Shown here: piece after piece, positions 9,924-22,275 of the stretch
Numbering within the stretch: the stretch's first letter is position 1
Layout: the number at the start of each line of letters is the position of its first letter
Assembly (NCBI GenBank): GCA_950295325.1
Contig: OX485806.1
Coordinates: 26,906,001-26,970,000, forward strand
Direction of reading: 5' to 3'
From: Polytrichum commune
Lineage: Eukaryota > Streptophyta > Polytrichopsida > Polytrichales > Polytrichaceae
Length of the DNA: 64,000 nucleotides
Notes under the pieces: generated by a model
Seen by the model: the letters and a program-made list of their open reading frames with translations, nothing else
What the model was told of the DNA's origin: nothing
Database searches by the model: none
Position numbers and translations under genes: made by a program

Positions 9924-12900
9924 TGAACAACGCAATGATGATTCGGTTTGGTATGCTAATACCTACCGAGGGGGTGTGGTAAAAATTTCCACCTATAGGT
10001 ACATTGTTGGTTTGTCTCATATTGATCCCTAAAGGCCGAAGCAAAATCTAGTCCAAACTGCTTAAATAGTATATTCCAAATATGAAAGCTTATTAAGAAA
10101 ATTGGCTTCCACATGTCCAAATACATGAGATAAAATGAAAAATATATGTTGATATTGTCAGGAATCAATGATTGCCCAAATGATAATGTTTGCCTTGGCC
10201 AATAGGGGTTAATCTCGCTAGACTAATTAAGGGCCTTTGATCACCATTTAGGTGTTTCTTGGGCTTTAGATAACTTGGGGTTCTCCATAGTGATCGACAT
10301 TTTCACCATCCTTTTTGGTTAGTGATGTGAACATTTACTCACGACTTGGTGAGTAAAGTAGACATGCTTCGGGTGCCAATTCTCCCCCTTGTTGAACAAT
10401 TGCTTCTAATTCACTCCTAATGCTTTAATGTACAAATGATTGGAATTTCATAAAAAGGGCATCCGGAGGCAACCACCCTTCATGTTTAAACAGTTCTAGA
10501 ACTACATTAGATAATCCTATTGATATGGTGGGCCATAACGTTTGTATAGAGCCCACATTAGTTGTGATAATGGGAATTAATGCCGGTCATGTTAAGTTGA
10601 ATTCTAAGCCATTCTTCATTTTAGTATTTAGATTTCCGGAAGATTGATATAGGGGACTAATATTCTATTGGCTCTGCCCTTTAGGGAAAAGACTTAGTGA
10701 TGGTATTTGAAACGAGTTATAAGTTTGGCCTTTATCCTTAAGGAGTCTAGTATTATTCACAAGTAATGTAAAGTCATACTCTTAACTCTAAATAAAAGTA
10801 AAAGCTATCTTATTACTTTGAACATTACACATACTAGGTACATAGAAACTCACAATTGCATGCAATTATCACATAACTTGTGGTTTCAAGCGAGCATAAC
10901 ACATTCCTGTTCATATGCAAGATAATACTTGGGTGGAGTACTCTTGTGACTAGTTGCATGTTTAATGTTACTTTTGACGTTGAGCACTCAAGGTGTTGGC
11001 CATAAGTCTCCAAGATGGCGTAGGGGAAGACCTGGGGTGTTGGGCCACATTATCTCCACCTTGAATAAGCAATTCATATGGCCTACATTAATGATGTCCT
11101 CAGTAGTTTTCCACCAATACTAATAGGACTATTGAGTGCACATGGGAGGAAATTGTCTTGGACTAGGTTCATCATTCAAATCTCTTATTCACTTCTCAAT
11201 TTTTCTCTTCTCATAATTTATAGCCTTGAAAGTGCTTAGAATATGAAAACGACTCTAAAGTAATACCCCACTAAAATATTTTAGCAACTTCATACCAAGT
11301 TCTAAAGACAGTGACCCCTACGGATGCTACATATAGTTGCCACCCCAGGACTTTTGACTAGTTGTATTGGTTCCTTTTACCAACGGCACACTTCTCCTAG
11401 GATTTTAAACTTTGCAATAAGCTAAGTCAACTAACAAGTTTGGAGCTCATATGAATATCTTATACATTATCAAAGTGAAGATTCTCGATTTCCTTAATTG
11501 ATCAAATTAGACTCCCCCCCACCACCACCACCACCACCAATTATGGTGACTATTGAACCTAGAGTACTCAACAAATTAGAGCATGTAGCCAATCTCTTGT
11601 AAACACATGTGCTTTTGGTCTTCTTTCATAGGTTCACACCTAACCAGACACCACTCAAATATGATTGTGTGAGTAAGATGAATACTTAAGTGAGGCTTAC
11701 TTGCCTTAATATGAACTCCTATGAAAATAATTATCATCTTACAATACAATTTCTCATATAGGACAATGCATTGACCCAAGTGCCGTTTCACATATAAATA
11801 GCCTTAGAGGTAAGGAGCTTGATGAATTAGTGCATTATGTGGAGTAGAATTGCATTGGCATATGTTAGTGAAACTTAATTGTGCAATAAACAAACATTGA
11901 TTATTGTCAACTCTAGAACTTTCAAGAGGAGGTCAACTGCAGATGGCATCTTTGGTGCATATTAACCGTAGGAAACATCTAAGATGCTTACTTTAGGTTC
12001 CTCCATGCACAAAAACATGCATTTGAGTTACACATTCCACTTAAACTAATTATGTCAAAAATGACCCAATTTATAATTAACTTGTTCTGGAAGAGAGCAT
12101 TACAAATTGTTTGTATACCTTAAAATATTGAAGATCTGATCTCAAATACATAGCATGCGATTACAAAAGTTTAGTATTTTCAACATCAATGCAATGCCTA
12201 AAATCTCAAACCCGTAATTATATGAACATGGTTTGAAGACTTAATGAGGCAGTATGTAGAAAAAGGGAAGAAAAGAATAAAAACATTGATGTTACCCCCA
12301 ACAAGAATTTGAGCATGTTGGCTCTAACTTGTTCAAGAGTCCCCTCGTTACATAAGTAGGGCTTATTGCATATCCTTGTGGTAGGTGAGCTCAATTTGAG
12401 TAATTATATAGTTTTACAAGTGATTCCTTATGTATAGGTTGTTGTATGGGTTATTGTTTGTTATCTAGTCTCCTCTTGTTGAAGATTAGGTATGTAAGTT
12501 GTTTATTGCAATATGATGTATGATCTTCATTTTTTTTATACCTTATTCTTGTTTTTTTTTTCTTCGCGGGGGGGGGGGGGGGGAGTATATGTGGAGGTTT
12601 TCAAGTAGTTCAACGATCCTTTTGTGTATGGAGCCACAAAACTTGCGGTGATTACTATAAGTGGGTTGACTTTACATTCTTATGCTTTGGTCGTGTTGGA
12701 TAAGAAGATTAAATTTTGTCTCGTCTTGTATACACAGGCCGCACTTTGAATTCCTTGATACTTTGAAGGTTGACAAGTGGGATGGAGTGTTGTAGAGGGC
12801 ACATCATCTCTCTTTGCCCGTGGTTTCTTGAAGTAGGCTTGCAACTTAATTTAAAACCTACATACCAAAACAACTACTAGGATTTGCAAAAGCCATCCTA

Positions 12901-13050
12901 GTCATCATGTTTTAACGCTCGTGCGTAAAATCATAAGGGTTGACTCCGATTGTTTGGAATTCTTGAAAATAGAAAGAACATGAAAAGCAATAAGAAGTTA
13001 CTAGCTAGTGTGATTAAAGGTTGTCGCTTAGTAGTAGTAGTAGTAGCAGC
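9924..13050. other. No recognised gene; old dispersed repeats
   Basis: AT-rich sequence with frequent stops. The part at about 11420-11700 is a diverged relative of 33420-33680 (shared GGAGCTCATATGAATAT-like stretch, then a C run, then GTTCACACCTAACCA-like sequence), with a related inverted piece near 33180-33290, so it is an unclassified dispersed repeat. Simple repeats: (CCA)n at 11521-11538 and G16 at 12568-12583. Confidence 0.45.
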
Positions 13051-13053
13051 GAC

Positions 13054-13603
13054 GCTATCTTGTGAGCGGTGAGCAGTGAGCGGTGAGCAGTGAGCATAAA
13101 ATTTGAAATTTTTGAAAAAAAAATGATTTTTTGAAAAAATAATCAGAATATTTGACTTAATTCTTACACCGAGTAGGACTCTTCGTATAGTTTCTTTACA
13201 AATATGACTAAAAGTAGATGGTACGTTTAACTGTGGATGGTGCCTATAACCGTGGAGTGGAAGAAATTATAAACTTTTGAAAAAACCATCCATAAAAAGA
13301 AACGGAAGAAAACGAAAAAAAAAAATTAGAAAAAAACTTCCAAAATAATAGGGAACATAAAATAAGGGATAAGAATGTAAATTAAAATTTTAAGTATTTA
13401 TCCACGAAAACTCAAAAAAAGGAAATAGGACCTTGATTAATTTTTGTTAAATAATATGCAGATTTTATAGAATGAAACCATAAATTCTCCACGGTCATAG
13501 GGTCTATATCATACATTTCATTAAAAATCTGAAGAATAAAAATTCAAATTTTCTGCTCACGGCTCACTGCTCACCGCTCACCGCTCACCGCTCACAAGAT
13601 AGC
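13054..13603. mobile_element. TIR element with TGAGCGG/TGAGCAG tandem ends
   Basis: Each end starts GCTATCTTGTGAGCGGTGAG and consists of tandem 7-bp units alternating TGAGCGG and TGAGCAG (left about 13062-13094, right about 13555-13594, inverted). The AT-rich interior has no coding capacity. No clear target duplication is visible; both flanks carry a TAGTAGTAGTAG run followed by GGCGACG-like sequence. Termini made of tandem repeats recall some Mutator-like elements, but without a 9-bp duplication I leave it unclassified. Confidence 0.6.
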
Positions 13604-13752
13604 ATTCCTGGTAGTAGTAGTAGGCGGCGACGGTGAACGAGGATGCATGAGGTGTCTTTTGCAGCACTTGTCGCACTATTGACAGCACAAGTTCTTCTGG
13701 GCCTATATTGACCTCTAACTACTTACAGCTGATCAAGCTTCGACAACCCTAA

Positions 13753-13804
13753 GGGCCAAGTTCCATGTGCCGGTGCCAGTCCATTTTTTAAGTGGGTGAG
13801 AAAC
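13753..13804. mobile_element. Orphan HbD end
   Basis: GGGCCAAGTTCCATGTGCCG, preceded by TAA, matches the end of the HbD element at 47445-48491 for about 50 bp. No partner end is visible nearby, so this is a broken element. Confidence 0.55.
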
Positions 13805-13952
13805 TTAGTTGTGGCAAAGTCTTCATAACTCCCGCGTGTTCAACTTTCAAGCTGATTAGGTTCAAGATGAACCGGTCATGTTTATTGAACTTTTTTGGAA
13901 GTCATCATTGGCTGGTATTCTCACGACACTTTGACATTCCATACGTGTGCTG

Positions 13953-14692
13953 CACGCTAACCTTGTTAATACGACACATTTTTACGAGAGTGATTTTTTC
14001 ACTCTAAAACTCCCTCTTTTATACGACTACAACACTCGATAATGCGACATTCAAAATCTCCGTTTTGTCATATTAAAGAGGTGGTTAATGCTAAAATTCA
14101 TTTCATCTATGTTATGCGCATCTAAAATACATCCATTTTCTCTTGGGAACCACTTGGGAGGTTCACTTGCCATTGGGAACTTAATGAGAATCAGGGTTAC
14201 TAGTGCAGAATGGACATGGTTAGGGTTAGCGTGGCCTCTTGCTTAGTATGTTACCTTGTATTCATGGTGATATAGTATTAGGAGTATCTTGATGGTAAAC
14301 GTCATGCATCATTGTTGTCTAGTTTCTTATTAAAGAGCTCTTTATATTATGGTGTTAATGAAATAATTGGTTTTCAAAAGTTAGTAGGGAATTTAGGTAA
14401 GATGAGAGTTGCTAACTTGGGTAGGCAACACCAAAGATCTTTGAACTCCTATTTCAAGAGTTCTTGAGAATATTTGTGTTTGTTTGGAGTTGTAAGTTAT
14501 TATTTCACACCATCTATATTTCTTAAACTTGTTATATATATATATCTTTTTAAGCTCATATTACTTATGTTTTCGTATTTTCTCAACAATACGATAACTT
14601 TATGCCATTTGTCATATTAATGAGAAGGCGACACCTCAATAATACGACTTTTTTGTGTTTCCCAAACGTGTCATACTAAAGAGGGAGAACAA
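13953..14692. mobile_element. Pogo/Tigger-like non-autonomous element
   Basis: Left end CACGCTAACCTTGTTAATAC continuing GACAC; right end is the inverse of TTGTTCTCCCTCTTTAGTAT continuing GACACG. These match both ends of the copy at 62536-63229 (which lies in the opposite orientation), and the second type matches the left end of the pogo transposase-bearing element at 18204. About 740 bp, non-coding. The TA duplication is not cleanly preserved. Confidence 0.7.
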
Positions 14693-14796
14693 TACTTCAA
14701 ATTGAGCGTCCAAAAAGATGGAATTGTGAATCTTTAGCATCCCTCAAAATACGTTCAATCGGGTAGAATCAGCTGACTCTTTTTCAGAAGTAACAA

Positions 14797-15466
14797 GGGC
14801 CACTTTACACTAGAGTTTGAGGGCCCTTGACCCCATGATATTCAAGTTGTGTGATCGGTCGTAAAACTGGAGGCAGTCCAAGTTCTCTTTACTCTAGATT
14901 TTGAAGGCCAGAGGGACCAAGGAAATTTGAATGGATCACAAATCTACACGGTGTCCTACATGCCAACAAGTGGATACTGCTTTCATGGTGTATTGGATGT
15001 TACGTTAGGACCATCAAAAGGAGGCGAGTCTAACGCACAACTAAGGACCATGACAACCAATTAAATTGCCACCGGCTTCTAGAGATATTATATTACCATC
15101 CACCCAAACCCGAACATATGTTGCGGTCCCTCAACACAGACCTCCTTGTTTGTTTTATGCTAAACTTGAGAGCCCATCGATTGCAAAGCTGAGTTTATAT
15201 TTTTCACGGTGTAGCCTTTGGAGAGTTTTTTCATGGGCCCTTGCATCTTCGTGGTCATGGGCTCTTGATTTGGGCGAATCAACCCACACACTCATTCCTT
15301 GTTAGATGCCTAAACCCTTGCCTCCAAGAAAGCTGTGTACCGGCCATGATGAGCTCTTGATCTGTGTGTAGATTTGGGCAAACCAACCTGTACACCGATT
15401 CCTTGGAGGCCCGGGTTTAGGCATCCAACAAGGGTTAGTTCACCCAATTCGTGTGTCGAGGAGCCC
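14797..15466. mobile_element. Harbinger-like MITE related to HbB, interrupted
   Basis: Left end GGGCCACTTTACACTAGAG; right end is the inverse of GGGCTCCTCGACACACGAA, with flanking triplets CAA and TAA (2 of 3). The middle (15272-15438) contains inverted pieces of the unclassified family at 5462-6426 (CCTTGTTAGATGCCTAAACC and its inverse), apparently a later insertion. The 79-codon frame at 15066-15305 lies across these pieces and is not a gene. Confidence 0.5.
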
Positions 15467-15970
15467 TAAATAACACTGTGAGTTAATTCCCTTTTCAGAA
15501 GCAATAAGATCATAGCTAGGACCCTCGTCCTTTCCCAACAGTCCACACTGATAGAAAGGTGACTCTTGGCGTCTTCCAGAGGATAAGTACTTACCAGATC
15601 AGCTCCCCCAGCCTTTGTGGAACTTTTGATGAAAAGGATCCTCATACACTGGCCCCACAAACTTGAGAGGGAAAAGAAAAACTCCTTCAACCCTAATAAT
15701 AAATAATTAACAAACGCCCCTTCCCAAACCTCATCACGGCGGCTTTATTAGCACGCGCACGATTCTACAAGGTCACGATTGGCTTCCTCAACGGCATCTT
15801 AACGTGAGTTACAAGGCACACAAGCAAGCGAAGCTTTAGAGTTCCGATCGCCTCCTCATCACCATCATCGTCGTCGAATGGATTTGGGAACTTCAAGCGC
15901 AAACACATCGGTGGAATAATCGAACACGTGAACGTATCTAGATTCCAAGTTTCCAGCGGTCAATTTATAG
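15467..15970. other. No recognised gene; locally GC-richer
   Basis: Somewhat GC-richer than its surroundings. Short frames exist (for example 15466-15690 minus) but none resembles a known protein. A possible start context (ATGGATTTGGGAACTTC near 15878) runs into a stop after 14 codons. Confidence 0.35.
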
Positions 15971-15974
15971 GTTC

Positions 15975-16195
15975 TCTGGTCCGAGATGACCTTAAACTAC
16001 CGGATGATGGTGGAGAGATACCCAAATCTCAAGGAAAAGGTTGGCGGCTCGAATCCAGGCTGTGAAATCTCCTCTCTACTTGACGGAAAACTTGCCAGGT
16101 GGTCAATTGCCTCCTATACTTTGGTGCTGACCTGTCGGCCTTCTGTCTCAAAATAATAAAATACAATAATAATAATAATTATTATTATTATTATA
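15975..16195 (+). repeat. Possible SINE sharing a LINE 3' tail
   Basis: A B-box-like GGCTCGAATCC (about 16046-16056) is followed about 80 bp later by GCCTTCTGTCTCAAA and then an AT-rich tail ending in (AAT)n/(ATT)n (about 16163-16193). The same 15 bases GCCTTCTGTCTCAAA occur at the 3' end of the minus-strand LINE (complement near 38320-38335). A pol III box plus a LINE-like 3' tail is the architecture of tail-sharing SINEs. The A-box is not convincing and no duplication was found. Confidence 0.3.
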
Positions 16196-16893
16196 GGTTC
16201 TCCCCTCGAGCAGTGTCACAAGTTACCTTGCAGATTCATGAGACAGTCAATGAATCATAAGTTGAATCGATCTCCAAATGTTGAGTTATGCACTGTAGAG
16301 ATTTTTATCGGTGAAGAAATTGTATCGAAGCATGACTGGAAATCAAAATGTTGGTTATGGACTGTCACAAGCTGTAAACTTGTGATGTAAACAGTCTGGT
16401 TGGCTGACCAGGGCGTAACTGGACTGCACTTGAATGTGAAGGGGAAAGCCCTAAGGGAGAGAATTTATGAAAATTTAGGCGCTGCCCTAGGACGAAGATC
16501 AAAGGGCAGGGATTTTTTTCCCAAAAAAAAATAAAAAAAATTGGATCCCAAGAGCTTTCCCTTGCTTGAAAATCTTGCACTGATGTTCTGTTTACTTTCT
16601 TCTATGCCGAAATGCCCTCTGGTACGCGCTGTAATGCCTTGCCCTTGTGAAATAAACTTCCCTCCAGTGTTCAAGTTTGAAGTGTGCACATGCATTTCAA
16701 TGTAAAGGGCTTCAGAATTAATCACACTTCACTCAAACTTTCAAACTTTTTTGTGACACTTCACCAAAAAATACAAACTTGATGTTGGCCGATTTGTATT
16801 GAATATGAAAATAATATGATGTCTCGCTATATTGAAGACGTACATGCAATAAATTGATGCACTAAAATTATTTAGATTTCTTATATAATGCAC

Positions 16894-17200
16894 TTAATCA
16901 TCATCCAACTCCAAAGGCAAAGCCCTCTGGTTTTTGGTCAATTTCCAAGTGTCACAAATTCTAGCCCAATCCATATTTTCCATCAGAAGACCGCATAATG
17001 ACACTAGCATCAATGCATTCCATGTTTCAAGTTTCAATCGACTTCTGCGATCACTCTTCACCCCAATTATGTTTGGAAAATCCCCGTTCACATAGAGTTG
17101 TGCTTGCCAAGCCGAAGTTGCACTTAGTGCCGAGTCAAAGTTACAAAGTTGTGACATGCAGTTTTTGGAGAGGCCTTCACTATGACTAGTGGAAACTTTG
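16894..17200 (-). pseudogene. hAT transposase C-terminal remnant
   Basis: Minus-strand frame ending at the stop near 16894. The segment with NIIGVKSDRRSRLKLETWNA then LMLV matches the shape of the hAT C-terminal dimerisation domain (aGnIi...R.rLkpe....Lm.l). It is followed by an acidic tail ending LELDDD. Upstream the match decays (a degenerate ATSA where family members have PASSAxxER) and the frame runs into an A18/C12 tract at 17223-17252 that encodes only low-complexity residues. No start or catalytic domain remains. It could belong to the source of a hAT MITE family, but nothing links it to the copy at 17392. Confidence 0.55.
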
Positions 17201-17391
17201 CAAAGCATAGTTTTGTGAAATGCCCCCCCCCCCCAAAAAAAAAAAAAAAAAACTTCTTTGACGGCCAAGATGGCATTTGACAAGTATTGAAGACTTCAAT
17301 ATTGAACACCGCTTCCCTCTATTGAAAGCCTGGGCAATAAGAAACTGAAACTGGGATGAGGTGAGAATGATGATGAGAGGGGAAATTGGAT

Positions 17392-17617
17392 CAATGATTG
17401 GGAAGAACCGGTAGTTAGTTACAAATGAACCAGTTAAGTTTGAGAAATAACCGGTTGAAGTTCAAGACTGCAGGAAAATTACCGATCATTTTAGAAGAAT
17501 TCATAGAATATACCCCAAATTAATAAAGAAAAACCGGAGGATGTCAATATGTAACCGGTTGGAGTTGCAAACACTAGGATCTCAACCGATTATGCCCAAA
17601 AATCTCCCCCATCACTG
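17392..17617. mobile_element. hAT-1 MITE, intact, 226 bp
   Basis: Reference copy of the family. Inverted ends are CAATGATTGGGAAGA and CAGTGATGGGGGAGA, flanked by an exact 8-bp duplication AATTGGAT (17384-17391, 17618-17625), the hAT signature. The interior is marked by repeated AACCGGTT-like motifs. Non-coding. Other copies: 7019-7233, 24479-26392 (interrupted), 31433-32094 (composite), 34151-34665 (interrupted), 37320-37548. Confidence 0.9.
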
Positions 17618-17915
17618 AATTGGATTGGGACGAGGCAGACAAACTAGAAATGTCAACGCCTAAATGACAGGGACAAGTTACATGTGTATATATATATATA
17701 TATATATCTATCTATATATATGGACACGGAGTAGGTTTATAAGTAGTTGACTTGTGGTATGCATGTGTTGGCTTTATAACGACCCCATTTCTTATTATAG
17801 TAGCTAGGCAGTGGCGCACGAGCAAGTTATGATTGACTTAGACGTTGACATGGGAATATATGACCTTTTTACACTGACACACGGGGTCGGACCCATGCAT
17901 GTATGTATTGGCACA

Positions 17916-17951
<36 letters not shown>

Positions 17952-18203
17952 GAAAGCTTCAGCAATAGATTAGGTGATATGGTAGTATATATGTATGTGA
18001 TGTTATATATGTAAGTTAGGTGGTGGGGGATGAGAAACTGTGTCCGAAACTGCTTGTGTTCTCCTCCAATTGCGGCACGGTTCCATGTCTGATTGGGTTT
18101 GAGGACATGATCGTGAGCATCTGTTCGAGTTTTATCTCCCACCTTCGAATCATCTTAGAATAACACTCTCTTTAGGGAAAACTAAAGGCCCTTCTTTCCA
18201 CGG
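17618..18203. repeat. Microsatellite-rich spacer
   Basis: Contains (TA)n at about 17685-17722 and (GT)n followed by (TA)n at about 17917-17950. The frames reported through these repeats are low complexity. No gene seen. Confidence 0.7.
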
Positions 18204-20074
18204 CTGTTCGTTCGTTCTTTAATATGACACGTTTGGTCACGCACGAAAGTGTCATATGCTCGAAATGTCACGCGATGTGGAGTTTAAAAAATGTAGAGTT
18301 CGATGGTGATGTGTTCATCGTATCACACATTACGAAAGCAAGAACCTATTGTCTTCTGATGATGTTGGAAATCAACATCTTGTTCAGTTTATCTGTAAAA
18401 GATTGCATGTCGGTTACGTCTGCAACCAAAAACTCCAAAGTATGCTCACTACAAAATTCGATAGTAATCGGGCATTTTCACGGGCTCGAGGAAGCTTGAC
18501 TAGTGGTGTTGGTTGGTCGTCCTTATCATTCCTCTTCATTGGCTCTTTAATCAAATCTAAACTCAAATAGATTTCTCTTCACCATGCTGAACCCACCAAG
18601 TCAACCATGTTATACTTTGCATCAACAAGTTCCTTTCTTGCCAATTGCACGTATTCTTCAATAAGCTCTTTTTTTATTTTTTTATTTTAACTTCCAGGAT
18701 TCAAAGAGGAAATGCGACTTGTCAATCCATTTGTTGCGTTTTTCATTCTCGATTGCTCAAGTTCATCATCCATGGCATAATCAACACTTCAGTCTGCAAG
18801 TGAAATCTTGAACATCCTCTAGCTGTTTTGTATAATTTGGGAATTCATCTCTCTCTATATTTGCAAGCACCACATAATAGCATGCCTTACATTCTGCATT
18901 TTTTTCTTCAATTCATGGTGAGTAGTAAAAGAATCAAACTGAGAAAGAACCTATTCGAAAAGCTTCTTCTTGTACAAAACTTTGAATAAAGCAATTATTC
19001 CACGAACCAAGGGTTGTACCACATTTTTAACATTAGGTGGTAAGAAAGAAATAATAATATTGCTCAACTAAAAGGATGAAAAATCAAATGATTCACTCCT
19101 ACCAACATGCTTAAGAGAATGAGTAGCATAATTGTCCATAATTAACATTATACCTTCCACTTTTGAGATTTGTAATGTACATTGAGGCTCATCATCCAAC
19201 TCTCAAACACATCTCATGTCATCTAGCCGTTTGGTTTGCAAACCACCACATAATCTATTGGCAATCCCCTTCCAAAACATTACGAGCATAGAGATCTGTA
19301 AATAATCATAGGTTTGACACCAAGAACAAGAGTGAGACAGTCCTTCTAAATTTTGCACCCACAAATTCTTCCTCGGGTTGGTGTCTTGTTGGGATGGGCA
19401 CGATAAAATGAACCAATCTCATCCATGTCGTAAATATCTTTTGATGCCATAACCAATGCAAAGGAGGTTAATGCTTACCAAATTGTGTGCAAGTTGCTTT
19501 GTGTGTAGACATGGTCATCAACATTGGAATTATTGAAATCGTAACCAAAATGAAAGCATGTGTCAATCAAAATTGTTGTCACCTTTAGAGCCAAGAAATT
19601 GAAGAGTCGCATGGCAAATCTAGGAGTATGAGTTGGTGAAGACTGATGTTTCCAAATTAAAGAGATGTGAGATTCAGGTGTGAGAACAAATTTTGAATCA
19701 AGAAGAGAAATCAACAACTTCAGAATTATAGTTTGCAAATCCAATAATCCCTAAACCCTTCAACCTTCACCCAAACCCAAAGACTCAAAGTGCAATGTTT
19801 ATTTTGAAATCAAGGTTTAGAATATTTAACTTGAGTTAAGTTTATTTAAGTTAACCCATTGATGAATTCACCATGTACTCCCCGATCCCAAGGCATATCC
19901 TTAGCATGGGTCCCACCACATGTGCGCATTAATTACCTTATTATATGACAAATCGGGCCTAAAAATGTAGTATTACAAGCGTTGTAGGCAAATTATCATG
20001 ATAAATCAACACTAGAAAATTAGGTCAACGAGAAATGCATCATATAATCGAGGTGTGTATTATTGGGGTTGGAC
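18204..20074. mobile_element. Pogo/Tigger-like element, decayed
   Basis: Left end CTGTTCGTTCGTTCTTTAAT continuing ATGACACG matches the ends of the short pogo MITEs. The right end near 20074 is a diverged inverse (CCAACCCCAATAATACAC), so that limit is approximate. It carries the transposase pseudogene below on the minus strand and is probably a relic of the autonomous partner of the MITEs at 13953 and 62536. Confidence 0.6.
18500..19460 (-). pseudogene. Pogo/Tigger (DDE_1) transposase, broken
   Basis: Minus-strand remnant of the CENP-B/jerky/Tigger DDE transposase. In order: YDMDEIGSFYRAHPNKTP (first Asp; about 19400-19450), a segment like LPIDYVVVCKPNG...DVFESWM, then IMDNYATHS (second Asp; about 19125-19150), then ISFLPPNVKNVVQPLVRGII, which matches the family's LPPNtTsllQPlDqGvI. 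The Asp expected in QPLDQG is Val here, so even without its breaks the enzyme should be dead. Several in-frame stops and at least one frameshift (between ESWM and LDDEP) are present. The N-terminal DNA-binding domain was not found upstream. Plus-strand frames at 18224-18570 are antisense shadows of this gene. Confidence 0.82.
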
Positions 20075-22272
20075 CATATACTATTTATGATATTTAATGT
20101 CACATGCACTAATTGTGAAGGGAGTTGACTAGATGCCTAGAGGTCTCAAAGTGTCACATCTGTTAGTTGCCAATATGATTTTCTTTGTCAACATAAGTCA
20201 CTTTTGTTAGGGGAAATTTGTCTACATTATGGCATTTAGCATAGCACATTGGAATACTTAAGATTGTTCTGCAAACTTATCTAGTAGACCATTTTTCGTG
20301 AATACAAGTAAAAAGGCGTGATATGGTGTTCTCAAAATAACTCATATTTGTATTTCATCTTTAGTTTTTTAACAAACAATTAGTAACCCACTTGTCCTTC
20401 GTGTTAGGGTCATTAGTTGACAATCGACCACGCTCTTCTAGTTAGAAAATTAGACAAAATAACATCAGTGTTTTTTTTATTTACACTGACATAAAAGGGA
20501 GCCCGTTCTTCCTTAACATGGTGAACATGAGCTTGTCTCTTTAATTTCCATAAGAAGGTTTTACCCTTGCACAAGCTGGGAGATGGTATGCCAACCCAAC
20601 CCCATTATTCTTTAGCTAGAAGAGTTCAGTTGGCCACAAATCGATGAGCCTGGCATGAATGGCAGATTGCAATCATGATATTAACTTCCGGTTGAAGAGC
20701 AACAAATGGTGTATTAGACATGTTTGCAACCTAATGTAGTTGGTCTACAACTTGAGCTCAAGCATCAAGCTCAAGCTTGCAAATTTGGTGAGGCAATGTA
20801 AAAAAATGTGATCCCCACATGGCAAAAAACAAGAAAGAGGTCTAGTGAATTCATGAACTCATCCTCTCCCACTACAAGTGATGAGACAACCTACTCATGA
20901 ATGTCGTAACTCACCTAGGACCTCCCCCCCCCCCCAATGATACAATTCCACATTGGCTATACCCATGCATTTGTACAATGAGAACAAGCCGATGCCTTGC
21001 CCGTCTCAAACCCAACAAACTAATGTCATCACTAATGTCTCCCTCCAGAATACCCCCACTATACCACGCATAACTCTAGCTTGTACTTCATCAAATTCAC
21101 CTTCTACAATGACCACAACCCAACATCAACAACCCAACGCAAAACAATAAAAGTAAGAAATTGAAGTACAAATTGTTGAGTGATACACTTGAAGTACATC
21201 ACCTCGTTGGCATCCGTGGAGGCATTCACACGGATAGGATCACCAAAATCTTGAAAGAATGCTAGATCCCCCTCGCGCTTACTCACGCATGCATGCAACA
21301 AATCCACCCAATTGCTATGAAATACTTCACCCTACTCATGCTCTATCGAAGAAGACCTTTAACCACCAACTCCATGTACTACCCACCTAAACACAACAAT
21401 AAAAGCCATACACTAAAGTACCAAAATCCAAGGTTGAATCCTACAAGAAGATACTTGAACTAACCCCATTACACCATTTATGGTATTTTGTTTCACATGC
21501 GTGATGATGTCACTTACCCTATTTTGAGGCATATGAAGAGCTTGTGATGTCATTGAGACTGCAAGGCTTAAGATTAGTATATCAATGAGAATGCAATGCT
21601 TAAACTTGACACATGTTGTAGATAAGGTTGTTTGGCACAAATATATGCATATATGCAAACCAAATATACCAATATATGCAACCACCAAAGTATGATTGGG
21701 AAATGGATGCCCAATGATATCCAAAGTGGGTGAATGAGATTATTGGTGTGTAAATAGGAGAGTCTGCGATCCTGTGGTTTGATGCAAGGTGAAAAAAGGA
21801 GAAAAAAAAATTGGTGTTAGTTACACTAACACGAGATGCATGTTCACCACCTCGTACCCGTGGTCGCATGGCGATGAGGGTGTGAGGTGACTTAATGCCT
21901 ACTTTCATGGGTGGACCATGGGTTAATGTTAATAATACAAAATTTGTTACACATGACTAGGCTTTTTACTCCATTGGGACCGGTGCTTGTTTCTTTCCTA
22001 AATTGTAGCTGAGGTAAATAAAGAGCTGAACATTGTGCATTTGGCCTAACAGAAAACCCCGGCCTGCTCCACTCAAGATGCTTAAAAGAGCCGAATATGA
22101 AATGTGTAAACCAGCATGCAGTGTTGACTCAAAGGAAAGAATCGAAGACCCTGGGTGAAGTGAAACGTTAATCCTTCTTTGCGAAAAATCCAAACAAGTA
22201 TTCATGCCAGCTGCAAGAAGGTGTAAGTTAAACAAAAAGTCTGCCCATCCATGAAGACTGAGCTGAAGAGAC
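20075..22272. other. No recognised gene; M5 fragments
   Basis: 20075-20300 is a partial M5 copy (TATGATATTTAATGTCAC, CTAGATGCCTAGAGGTCT, TAGCACATTGG). Another eroded M5 end (TTACACCATTTATGGTATTT) lies at about 21466. C12 at 20924-20935. Short frames (for example 20953-21150, 21413-21908, 21966-22235) are unrecognised. Confidence 0.45.
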
Positions 22273-22275
22273 TTA

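Noticed and set aside
16040-16075. tRNA gene around a B-box-like GGCTCGAATCC
   Set aside because: No cloverleaf, anticodon arm or convincing A-box could be assembled; kept only as a possible SINE.
17124-17309. Minus-strand frame through the A18/C12 tract
   Set aside because: Low-complexity Phe/Gly translation of a homopolymer; only the hAT tail downstream is meaningful.
18224-18570. 91- and 73-codon plus-strand frames
   Set aside because: They are antisense to the C-terminal part of the pogo-like transposase.
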